In this document: positions 44,985 to 54,559 of the stretch, piece after piece
Position numbering within the stretch: the first letter of the stretch is position 1
Layout of the letters: the number at the start of each line of letters is the position of its first letter
Origin: Shinisaurus crocodilurus
Taxonomy: Eukaryota > Chordata > Lepidosauria > Squamata > Shinisauridae
DNA: 64,000 bases
Assembly: GCA_021292165.1 (NCBI GenBank)
Contig: JAHFWL010001199.1
Span: 33,941 to 97,940, forward strand
Reading direction: 5' to 3'
The notes under the pieces: generated by a model
Seen by the model: only the letters and a program-made list of their open reading frames with translations
Database searches by the model: none
What the model was told of the DNA's origin: nothing
Translations under genes and position numbers: made by a program

Positions 44985-45324
44985 CTGCTACAATGACTTT
45001 GAAGGACAGTTTCTGGCCAGAAGCCTCACAAGTGTACTCGCCAGCATCCTCCTTCTCCACCTGCTGCACAATCAGCCGCCGGGATTTGCCGTCCGCTTCT
45101 ACCTTGAATTTCTTGCCAGAAGAGCCAAGAAATTTCAGCCGCCGGGATTTGCCTTCAGCTTCTACCTTGAATTTCTTGCCAGAAGAGATCAGTTTCCCAT
45201 CCTTGGACCACTTCACTTCTGTCTTGGCCTGGGCCACCTCGCAGATGAGGGAGGCATTCTCTGAAAGGACCCGCCTTGATCTCTTTCTGTATTGTTTCCT
45301 TGTTGGCAAACACGTCTTCAGCTT
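44985..45324 (-). pseudogene. OBSCN: Obscurin/titin-type Ig exon, frameshifted and internally duplicated
   Basis: Minus-strand exon with acceptor gttgcag| (exon from 45324) and donor gtagcag|gtacc (exon to 44985), phase 1 on both sides. It encodes an I-set Ig domain of the type tandem in obscurin: VFANKETIQKEIK, then LSENASLICEVAQAKTEVKW, SKDGKLIS, and EDAGEYTCEASGQKLSFKV. Relative to the 46.1 kb sister exon it has one extra base after KEIK (gcgggt for gtggt), which shifts the frame, and a 60-bp tandem duplication of SSGKKFKVEAEGKSRRL. The length of 340 bp equals 279 + 60 + 1. The splice sites look intact. OBSCN is the likely gene by motif memory, not by search. Confidence 0.7.
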
Positions 45325-46004
45325 CTGCAACTTGGGGGGAAAGAGGAAAAGCAACATTTGATTGCTCCCCTTTTGAGGTTTCCCATTAACATCTGAAAAC
45401 CATGGCTCATAGAGAGTCAGAAACATAGAATCACAGACTTAGTGCTCCATAAAGCTAGGTCTTCCCGCATCACAACCTCCTTCAGAACAACCCACAAAAT
45501 GCACGTGACAACACACCGCAAGAAGGGGGCAGTAGAGTGGCCAACCATCTGCATTTATACAGGACAACCCCCTGTTCATATCATGTTGGCAATGTCCCCT
45601 TGCAGTAACAAATACTTATATTTTGTATGGCAAATACTTTGAACACTCTGTATTGCAGGGCTATCAAACATATTGCCCAGGAACTATTTCAGGTGCTTGG
45701 GGGTCCAAAACATGGACTGGAGCACTGATAGGACACACTCCAAAAATGTTAGGACACCTCCTCCAGCGCAAAGAAATGATACCAAAGTAAGGCAGAGCAG
45801 CCGACCTAACACTGCTGCTTGATGCCTCAACATCAGCTGCTCCCCTATTCTAGTTAAATTGCCAATATATGCAGAATTTGGCAGCCAAAGGGGCAAGGGA
45901 AAGGAATGGTGGTGGTGGCCATTGGTCAGTGGAAAAGGCAGATCCAAACACATGAGAGAGAATAGGGGAAATTATATAAACCTTTTGGACTTGTTGCAAA
46001 AACT

Positions 46005-46261
46005 GGTCAGTTTTTGGCCAGCGGCCTCACAGGTGTATTCGCCTGTATCCTAGTTCTCCACCTGCTGTATGACCAGCTGCTGGGTTTTGCCTTCAGCTTC
46101 TACCTTGAATTTATTACTGGAGGTGATCCGTTTCCCATCCTTGAACCACTTCACTTCTGTGTTGGCCTGGACCACCTCACAACGGAGGGACGCGTTCTCT
46201 GAAAGGACCACCTTGATCTCTTTCTGTACTTTCTCCTTGTTGGCAAACACCTCCACAACTT
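46005..46261 (-). pseudogene. OBSCN: Obscurin/titin-type Ig exon with in-frame stop
   Basis: Acceptor gtagccgcag| (exon from 46261). It reads VEVFANKEKVQKEIKVVL, then SENASLRCEVVQANTEVKWF, KDGKRITSSNKFKVEAEGK and VIQQVEN, then TAG, then DTGEYTCEAAGQKL in the same frame. The TAG stands where the sister exon has a sense codon before DAGEY. After GQKL the similarity ends and no donor is visible, so the 3' end of the exon is lost. It is a paralogue of the 45.2 kb exon, made by local duplication. Confidence 0.7.
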
Positions 46262-46424
46262 CTGCGGCTACATGGTGGAGGTTGGGGAGAGGAAAAGGAA
46301 CATTCGATAAACCCAGCTCCCTTTTTAAGGCACTTTAAGGTTCCACATCAGCATCTGAAACCCCTGGCTCAGATATTCACATATCAAAGCTCCGTTTGCC
46401 AGCTTCCTCCAACAGCTTCCTCTA

Positions 46425-46505
46425 GATGTGCTGGACTGCAACTCCCATAATTCCCAGCCAGCATGGCCCATCCAACACATCTGGAGGGCATCAGGTTAGG
46501 AAGGC
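46425..46505. mobile_element. Short palindromic MITE-like repeat
   Basis: Outer arms agatgtgctggactgcaact and, inverted, atgccctccagatgtgttgg bracket cccataattcccagccagca. Same loose family as 26390-26515 and 59072-59166. Confidence 0.6.
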
Positions 46506-46784
46506 TGGCCTAGGCCCAGTCCAAATGTAACAATCTCATCTTAGTAAACCATGGCTTATTAAACTGAGGAGGATTTGGCCTGTGCGCTCCCCTTTCCCCT
46601 CCTCCCTTCAGCACATCTGTTGTTTGGTTAAACCAGTTTCCCACTACCTCTGAACCAGGAAACTGTGGTTTAATCTCAGCATCCTAACCAGCAGAGGAAA
46701 CCAGGATATGAATGGTTTGTTTGCAGGTTCTGGAGCTCTCAGTTCTATGCTTCCCCCACCAGAGCATTAGGAAAACTTCCTAAC

Positions 46785-46935
46785 AGTGAGAGCTGTTTGG
46801 CAGTGGGACAGACTGTCTCACGAGGTGGTGGATTCTCTTGCGCTGGAGATATTTAAGTAGAGGCTGGGCAAGCCATCTGTCAGGGATGCTGGCACTGCAC
46901 CCTGCCTTGCAGCGCCTGCACGGAGCAGCGGGTTG
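46785..46935 (+). mobile_element. CR1 3'-region fragment
   Basis: Reads aactgtttgg-type start, 'gatggtggattctcttgcgc'-like middle and gcagcgggttggactagatc, the CR1 3' order in sense. Another MITE-like repeat follows (gaagtgctgggctacagttc, 46965-47010). Confidence 0.55.
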
Positions 46936-47163
46936 GACTAGATCGCCCTTCTCCAACCTGGCACCCTCCAGAAGTGCTGGGCTACAGTTCCCAGCATGCC
47001 TCAGGCATAATGGCCATCCCACTTGGAGATGTAATCCAGCACACCGGGAGGACACCAGGTTGGGCAAGACCGGACTAGGTGATCTCCAAGTTTCCTTCCA
47101 ACTCAGTGATTGCTGCCCACCCCACCAAATAAATAGCCCCAAAGGATACGCCTAGGCAAATAC

Positions 47164-47427
47164 CTTTCAAGCTGATTGTGGCAGTGCTTTCAATATCACT
47201 GGTGACAAATTTCACCTCTGCTCCTTTCAAAGTGCTTGTGACCCGCTTGACGGTGAGGCTGTGGGTCGTCTTGGTTCTTGTAATGATGTATTTATCACTG
47301 TTCACCAAGACTCTGCCATTAATGCACCACGAGCCGGAGCGAGTGTTGAGGTCAACAGTAAAAGTTGCATCCCTGCCTGGCACGACTTCTACATTTCTCA
47401 GGGGGGTTTTCACAGCCAATACTGGCT
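47164..47427 (-). CDS. OBSCN: Ig-domain exon of an obscurin/titin-type giant muscle protein
   Basis: Acceptor atgtcccgtag| and donor ttgaaag|gtattt enclose 264 bp, phase 1 at both ends, i.e. 88 codons with no stop. It reads VLAVKTPLRNVEVVPGRDAT, then FTVDLNTRSGSWCINGRVL and ITRTKTTHSLTVKRVTSTLK, then GAEVKFVTSDIESTATISLK. This has the strand pattern of an I-set Ig domain, with W in the C strand and a hydrophobic F strand that lacks the usual YxC Cys. One-exon-per-Ig in phase 1 is the arrangement in obscurin and the titin I-band. Obscurin is preferred because of the neighbouring exons. The partner exons downstream are broken, so it is unclear whether this one is still spliced. Confidence 0.68.
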
Positions 47428-48308
47428 CTACGGGACATAAGAACAAAATGCAAAAGTTAAAATGACCAAATCTTAGGTGAAAAATAAGGGAAACACAACT
47501 CAGATCATGCCACATCATTAGGCATCTTATGAGCGACTTTGGATTGCACGTAGGAGATAAATCCAATCTTCCAAATCAGGGGTCTTCAAACTAAGACACA
47601 TCCGGCCCGCCTTGCCTTTTTATCCGGCCCGGCAGCTGCTCACGCAAAAAGGGCAAAGCCCCTCTCCACTCAAGCCAGCTGCAAAAGGCTGGAGGGGGGA
47701 GGCTGCTAAGAAGATAGAGGCACCGAGCCGAGCAGCCGGCTCCCAGAAGCAAGGCTCCTCTCTAGACAGAGGTGGATCATGGGAAATGAAGTCTCCACGT
47801 TCCTTCGCTGTTCATTCCCCCCCCCCGGGCAAGGAGCTGCTAAAGGACTACAAGTCCCAGAGAGCACCGGGACATTTAGCACCTCCCCGGTGGGAGCTGC
47901 GCCCAGCCGGCCATGTGTCTGGTGAAGGAAAAGAGGTGGGGACTGGGGATGCTTCTGGTCAGAGGAGTAAAAAGTCTCCGCAGCTGGGGCGGCTTGTCGT
48001 TTTGCAGGCCGGTTTCATACGCAGGGACAGCTTGTTGCATGTTTCCTTTCCAGGTAATCAGAGCCAGGGATAAAGATATCGTGCGAGTTTAAGATCTCCC
48101 TTAATCCTGGCAGCGGTTTTGTGTGTTAGGTCGGTATGCGCAGGACTCTGGTAGGGAGCCTCTTGCTTGCTTTGCTTTGCTTTGTGAGAGCCTGGGGCAG
48201 ATTGTCTCAGTGTGTGTGTGTGTGTGTCCCACGCTCTGGTCAGCCCATAAAGCAGGGAAATCCTCTCCCTTGCATTGTTTCCCCCTCGGGATCCTCAATT
48301 TCTTCCAG

Positions 48309-48392
48309 TCACTGACTCTCAGCCTAACCTACCTCACAGGAGGAGGAATATGTAAGCCGCCTTGGGTTCCTTAATAAATAAATAAAAATAAA
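48309..48392 (+). mobile_element. Partial SINE with internal deletion
   Basis: Reads tcactgactctcagcctaac, ctacctcacagg, then (after loss of the ttgttgtgaggat part) aggaggaatatgtaagccgc, cttgggttcc and (aaat)n. Confidence 0.8.
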
Positions 48393-48682
48393 ACACAGCT
48401 CACCAAACACCCTCAGCCCACAAACACCCGCAGTTTACCCCACACAAAGCACTCACACAGAGCAGCCAGACAAAAGCAAAACACTCCTATTTCTTATAAT
48501 TTGTATGTAGCCTTTTATAATGTATTTCAATTTTAGACAGCAAAAAAGGTAGTACATTCTTATTTTTTAAAACCCACTTTTGCCATCGAAATAAAATTCC
48601 ATCCTCCATTTTATCACTTATTAACATTATAATCATTAATTTATAATAACTTTCCATTTAAGAAAAAAAAAATTTCACCCCT

Positions 48683-48727
48683 ATCAAGTAAAAAAAAAAA
48701 GGACCTGGGTCCTTTTTTTTTACTTGA
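48683..48727. repeat. A/T hairpin
   Basis: The arm atcaagtaaaaaaaaaaa then ggacc pairs with ggtcc, t-run, acttgat around a 2-base loop. Over 20 bp per arm is paired, allowing one unequal homopolymer length. Confidence 0.85.
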
Positions 48728-48904
48728 TCCATTCGTTCATATTTTTTTCAAACTATAGTAACCCCCCCCCAACAGTCTGAGGGACAATGAACTGGCCCCC
48801 TGTTTAAGAAGTTTGAGGACCCCTGTTCCAAATCCTTAAATTGCCATTTTTAAAAAAATTGAAATTTAATTCAAGACCCTGCGTCCCTGAATGTAACGGC
48901 CAAT

Positions 48905-49570
48905 TCCACTTAGGGCGCCATCCAATGTGGCTGCCCGTAACCCTCTGAACTTGGAGGATTACGGGGGCGTCCAATGGAAGGCGGGAGAAGTGCAGAGGCA
49001 AGGATTGCCTCTGCGCTCCCCTCACCCTCCAAAACATTTAGACGGCTGATTTCAGCCGTCTAAATGTTTCCCCCTTCCTCGCAAGGAGGAGGGTCTGAGG
49101 CAGAGCCTGGATTCTTCGGAGGATGGCGGTGCCTATTCCCCTCCCCGCCCCCTGGAATACCCCCCCCCCAGCACCTGCTCCGAAGACGGTCTTCCGTCTT
49201 CGGAGCCGCAGCTGGTACAGAGAGAACCGTGTCGGCCGCGATGGTGGGGGGAGGGCCCTCCAAAGGCGGAATCCCCACTGAGATGTCGGCGCTTTTCTGC
49301 CCCCCGCCCCCTACCTTCTCCGCGCTGCTTCTGGAGCCCCGCCTGCGCTCTGTTTTGGCGGGAGGAACCAGGGCAACAGGGCTTAAACAGCCCTGTTGCC
49401 CTGGTTTCCCCGACCAAAAAGCACGGGGGTCCCGTCGCATCACTTCCTCTTCAGAGGAGGCGGCAGCCAGGGCAGGGGGAAGGTGGGTGACGGGGGGGTC
49501 CGGCGGCTGCAGGGGTGGTGGTTTGCAGAGCAGGGCTGCTTTGCTCCGGAGCCCCCCCCCCATCACTCTT
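48905..49570. repeat. GC-rich cluster of perfect hairpins
   Basis: Three perfect inverted repeats lie in a row: 49032-49049/49052-49069 (18 bp, loop 2), 49177-49189/49194-49206 (13 bp, loop 4) and 49366-49383/49389-49406 (18 bp, loop 5). A fourth, imperfect one (gcagaggcaa...ttgcctctgcgc) lies at 48990-49015. The left 110 bp is related to 23780-23880. The frames across it are by-products of the G/C-rich composition. It looks like an unnamed fold-back element or several nested ones. Confidence 0.7.
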
Positions 49571-50289
49571 GGTTATGTGGCACAATATTCAGTATGCGTC
49601 GCTAGTCAAATAGACGTTTCTGGACACAGTTCATTCAGTATCGGTTCTCCTTGCTCATGTTCCCTCTTCTTTACTTGCTGAGGTCTTGTTTGTCTGCTTT
49701 TTTCTCTACTTTCCTTCCCTCTTGTCTCCCCCTGCCCTGCCCTGCCCCGCCGGTCTCTCTTCCACTTCTTCTCCCCCTCCAGTTACCACCATACCGACTT
49801 TTCCTCCTCTTGCTCTTCCCCAATATTCTAGGGGGGTGGGCTAGCCCTGGATTTGCCCCTGGCAAAGTACCCTCTGTTGGCCTTCTGCATCAATGGGCCT
49901 CTGTGGACTTACCTGGTATTGACCTGGTGCTGAATGGGGTACATCTAGGTGCTGAAGGACCAGGTCCGCAGCCTGGGAGTCATTCTAGACTCCCAGCTGT
50001 CCATGGAGGCTCAAGTGTCAGCTGTGAGCCGGCTGGCGCTGTATCAAGTGCTGCTCCAGACACGGAGCAGAGGGAGGGAGAGCAAACCGGCACCTGGCTG
50101 CCTCCACCTGGGACCTGGGCGGGGTTCCATCTGCCAGCGCAGCCCAAGGCGGTAGCCTTGGGCGGCGGCCTTGGGCAACGCCAAAGGGCGATGCCAAAGG
50201 GCATCGCCCGTTTGGGGCCTGTTTGGTGCTGGTGCCAGGCTCCTTGTCAGAACCAAGGGAGGGTAAATGGGTACAATGTGTGAGGGAGC

Positions 50290-53200
50290 AGCAATATGTG
50301 TTGTGCGGGGCAGAGGGAGATATGGCAATGGCAGGGTGAAGTGCTGTTACAGAGGAATGAGAGAGAGATTCATAATACCCATCTTACCTTCCAATCACCC
50401 TGCCAACCAAGGGAACTTGGAGAACGAGCCAGACCACCCGCAGAACCTCTCCTTGCTCCTGTGTAATACCAGGTCAGTTAAAAATAAAACAAACATTATC
50501 TATGACCTCCTCTTGGATGAGGAGGCCGACCTGGCATGCTTCACAGAGACCTGGCTGGGAGATGACAGTGGCCCGACATGGGCACAGGCCCTCCCAGCTG
50601 GGTACTGTGTTAGTGAGCAGGTGAGGGAAAGCGGGCGGGTGTGTGTGTGTGGAGTGGCTGTGATCTATAAAGACAATCTTAACCTGACCAGACTTCCTGT
50701 TTGGGAGCTGAATCACATTGAGTGTGTGTACCTAAGCCTGAAGACCAAGGATAGACTAGGGATTCTGTTAGTGTACCGGCCACCCCGCTGCCTAACAGAC
50801 TCCTTGGCCGAGCTCACGGAGCTGGTCTCGGAGTTGGCGTTGGACTCGCCCAGGCTTTTGGTTTTGGGTGATTTCAGCGTCCCATTCGGGACCGGTTTGT
50901 CAGGTGCAGCTCGGGAGTTCATGGTGACCATGACAAACATGGGCCTATCCCAATTGGTCTCTGGTCCTACCCATTCAGCAGGTCACACCCTCGATGCTAT
51001 TTTCAGCTCCGAACACACAGATCTGTGGGCGGAAGTGATAAATACCTCTGTGTTGTCATCGACAGATTATTTTCTGGTTAGGGCTAGTATCACGGCTACT
51101 ATCCGCCCCTGCAGGGGTGGCGGACCTATTAAAATGGTGCGCCCTCGAAGGTTGATGGATCCTCTTGCATTCCAGAACGCCTTAATGGGGTCCATGGCTG
51201 GTATCGTCGACGGTCCTGTTGAAACCCTAGTTGATAGATGGAATCAAGACCTAACTAGGGCTATTGACACGATCGCCCCCAAACGATCATTTCACAGATA
51301 AAATCTCTCGGATAAGAGCCGACTTGGACGCCCTCATTGTAGCAGAGGCAAACAATGAAGTGTCCAGTAACTCCACAAGTAGGATTACACTGGATCAGTT
51401 TCAGTTGGTGAGTACCGAGGACGTGGACAAGCTGCTTGGTCGAGTGAGGAGGACTACTTGCCCTCTCGATCCCTGTCCTTCCTGGTTGGTCGTCCAGGGA
51501 GGAGATGCAGTTAGACGACAGTTACAATGTATTATTAATGCATCTCTCCAAGGAGGGAATCTTCCATCATGTTTAAAAGAGGCAGTGGTACGGCCGCTTC
51601 TTAAAAAGCCCTCCCTGGATCCCCTGGACTATAACAACTATAGACCAGTATCAAATCTTCCATTTTTGGGCAAGGTGATCGAGAGGGCGGTTGCCTTCCA
51701 ACTCCAAGCAGTCTTGGATGACACCGATTTTCTAGACCCATTTCAAACCGGCTTCAGAGCAGGATACGGAGTTGAGACTGCTATGGTCGCCTTAGTGGAT
51801 GATCTACGCCTGGGTACCGACAGGGGGAGTGTATCCCTGTTGGTGCTTTTGGACCTCTCAGCGGCTTTCGATACCATCGACCATGGTATCCTTCTGGAAT
51901 GCCTGAGGGGATTGGTGGCACTGTGCTCCAGTGGTTCTGGTCCTACCTCTCGGGTAGATTCCAGATGGTGATGCTTGGGGATAGCTGCTCCTCAAAAAAG
52001 GAGCTGCTATGCAGAGTGCCACAAGGTGCCATTCTGTCCCCAATGCTATTTAATATTTACATGAAACCGCTGGGAGAGATCATCCGGAGGCATGGGGCGG
52101 GGTGTTATCAGTATGCTGATACTGATATATCAGTATAATATACAGTAATACCTTGGATTACAAGTAACTTGGTTTGAGAGCGTTTTGCAAGACAAGCAAA
52201 ATTTTTAATATTTATTTAATTTTTTTTTACTTGATATACAAGCGTCGTCTTGCAATACAAGTACTGTAGTACGGCTTAAATTAAAAATCTCTGTACAAAT
52301 TTTGTTGGCGGGATTTTGTTTTGATATGAGTGTTTTGGATTACAAGCACCTTTCCAGAACGAATTATGCTCTCAATCCAAGGCATGACTGTATTTCTCTA
52401 TGCCTTCGGTAACAGCGTCAGCTAAGGATAGTGTGTCTCCGCTGAATGAATGCCTGGAGGCAGTAATGAGCTGGATGAGGGAAAATAAACTGAAACTGAA
52501 TCCAGACAAAGTGGAAGGTGCTTGCTGTCAAAGGCCACAACCTGGGTTTGGAGGTGTGTCAACCAGTTCTGGATGGGGTTACACTCCCCATGAAAGACTG
52601 TGTTTGCAGTGTGGGGGTGCTTCTGGACCCGTCGCTTCAAATGACAGCTCAGATAAATGCGACGGCTAGGAGTGCCTACTATCAGCTTTGACTGATACGC
52701 CAGCTGTGCCCCTTCTTAAGAGTTGGAAGACCTAAAGACGGTAGTGCACGCGCTGGTAACTTTGAGGCTTGACTTCTGCAATGCGCTGTACATAGGGCTA
52801 CCTTTGTACCTAGTTCGGAAACTTCAATTGGTGCAAAATATGGCAGCCAAATTGGTCACCGGTACATCTAGAGGTGCCCATATTACACCAGTTTTAAAAG
52901 CATTACACTGGCTGCCGATCAGTTTCTGGGCGAAGTATAAAGTGTTGGTTATCACCTTTAAAGCCCTACACGGTTTGGGTCCGGGTGACCTGCAGGATCG
53001 CCTTCTCCCGTACAATCCGGCCCGCACACTTAGGTCCTCTGGGAGGAATTTACTCCAGTCAGCCAAGACTAGGCTGGCGAGTACTACTCAGAGGACCTTC
53101 TCTTCTGCTGCTCCCAGACTGTGGAATGGCCTGTCGGAGGAGACTCGTCAACTAGACAGACCTTTTGGCCTTTAAAAAGGCCATAAAGACTGACCTCTTC

Positions 53201-53367
53201 TGACAGGCCTACCCAGTGGAATTTTAAGAGCTTTAAAGAATTTTTAGGATACTTTTAAAGGCTTTTAAGAATATTTTGGTAATATTTGCTGTGTTTTTAA
53301 CTACTTATGTATTTTATGTTTGGTTGTTCCCCGCCTCGATCTGAGTGGGGAGGCGGGTAAGAAATAA

Positions 53368-53400
<33 letters not shown>
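50290..53400 (+). mobile_element. L2-group LINE, long but broken copy
   Basis: Endonuclease part 50440-51300: LSLLLCNTRSVKNKTNIIYD, ETWLGDDSG, LLVLGDFSVPFG, SGPTHSAGHTLDAIF and STDYFLV. RT part 51300-52130: PLDYNNYRPVSNLPFLGKVI, FQTGFRAGYGVETAM, LLDLSAAFDTIDHGILL, VPQGAILSPMLFNIYM, QYAD. C-terminal part 52400-53175. Lesions: deletion of about 100 codons at 51295 (APKR joins the HFTDKISRIRADLD block in another frame), frameshift near 51900, loss of the second D of YADD plus a MITE at 52143-52390, and frameshift near 52700. The 3' end has an (ATT)n tract at 53365-53411. Confidence 0.9.
52143..52390. mobile_element. Tigger/pogo-like MITE, 248 bp, in the L2 RT
   Basis: Termini cagtaataccttggattaca and, read inward from the right, cagtcatgccttggattgag, with TA on both sides (52141-52142, 52391-52392). 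CAG...CTG ends and TA duplication fit the Tc1/mariner superfamily, pogo/Tigger branch. Further copies are at 58294-58554 and 63382 onward. Confidence 0.85.

Positions 53401-53411
<11 letters not shown>
53365..53411. repeat. (ATT)n microsatellite
   Basis: About 15 ATT units at the 3' end of the first L2 copy, followed by (ATC)n. Confidence 0.95.
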
Positions 53412-53415
<4 letters not shown>

Positions 53416-53429
53416 CATCATCATCATCT

Positions 53430-54090
53430 GATACGGCAGCTGCGCTCCTATCTTCCTAATCACCTGCTCCCATCAGTGGTTCATGCCTTGGTCTCCTCTC
53501 GCCTAGACTACTGTAATGCGCTCTACGTGGGGTTACCCTTGAAGACGGTTCGGAAGCTACAGCAGGTACAGAACGCAGCAGCTCGCTTGGTTAAAGGCAG
53601 CCGCCGGCGGGATCACATCACGCCAGTGCTCAAGGAGCTGCACTGGCTACCAGTTGCTTGCCGATCCGAATTCAAGGTGTTGGTTTTGACCTTTAAAACC
53701 CTATACGGCTCCAGTCCGGTCTATCTCAAGGAACGTCTCCAGCAACACCAAGTGGGCCGCTCAACGAGATCTGCCACAGATGGCCTTCTCCTTGTCCCTT
53801 CAGCCAGAGCAGCTAGACTGGTGGGGACGAGGAAGAGGGCCTTTTCTGTGGCGGCCCCCGTACTGTGGAACTCTCTCCCGAGTGACCTCCGCCATGCCCC
53901 CTCTCTGCTGAGCTTCCACCGTTCATTAAAAACCTGGCTGTTCAGGCGGGAATATGGGGTGGGTTAAGTTTTTTTAAAAAATTATAATGTTTTAAATGTA
54001 TTTTATCTTGTTTTTAGCCTATGTACATCGCCCAGGGTGGCCGGTTGCCAGCCAGATGGGCGATTAATAAATGTAAAATAAATAAATGAA
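53430..54090 (+). mobile_element. L2-group LINE, 5'-truncated second copy
   Basis: The open frame 53476-53967 reads VHALVSSRLDYCNALYVGLP, VRKLQQVQNAAARLVKGSRR, DHITPVLKELHWLPVACRSE, RAFSVAAPVLWNSLPSDLR and ends LFRREYGVG-stop. The 3' UTR ends gatgggcgattaataaatg and (aaat)n. It is the most intact L2 C-terminus in the window and shows the family's true 3' end, which is what the orphan tails at 1312 and 3270 derive from. Confidence 0.92.
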
Positions 54091-54555
54091 CGAACCTGTC
54101 AAGCAGCCTGACTGGGCCAGTCACTGAGACACCTTGTGTGCGGCCCTGGATGAACCCTTCCACTACACTGAAGATTCAGACTCTCCCCATGTTTGCACAT
54201 TGTGGCTCCCAAGAACTGAGACAAAAGCACAATCAGTATGGAATTGGAGGAATGCTCACTTGGCTACAAGGAGACTGCAAGCAGAGCCGGCGTCAAAGGT
54301 AGGCACGGTCGGGTACCTGCCGAGGGCCTGCACCCCAGCAGGGGCCCACTGACAAGAGCCCCCTGGAGTTGCTGCTGCTCCTCCTCACCATGGCAACCTG
54401 CTTATTCACCTGCCTCTCAGTCCGGCCCAGGCAATGGAGGTTGTGAGGAGGAAGAGCGGGGGATGCCACGGCCGACTTGCTCACGGGCTCGCTGCCTGTC
54501 GAGCAAGCAAGTGGCCGCAATGATGAGAACGAGGAATAGCAGCTGGTGACAACAA
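54091..54555. other. Unassigned sequence between LINE copies
   Basis: 54285-54540 contains gagccggcgtcaaaggtagg and a GC-rich part. No gene supported. Confidence 0.4.
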
Positions 54556-54559
54556 TGGC

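Larger units (their letters stand above)
47577..48825. mobile_element. hAT element, 1249 bp, perfect TSD
   Basis: The 8-mer ttccaaat flanks both sides exactly (47569-47576 and 48826-48833). Termini: caggggtcttcaaactaaga, and read inward from the right caggggtcctcaaacttctt, followed by aaacagggggccagttcatt. No transposase frame. It contains a partial SINE (48309-48392) and an A/T hairpin (48683-48727). It lies in the intron immediately 5' of the intact Ig exon. Confidence 0.9.

Noticed and set aside
49060..49681. 168- and 205-codon frames on both strands
   Set aside because: Products of the GC-rich hairpin cluster (runs of P, G, R); mirror-image frames on both strands are typical of such palindromic DNA.
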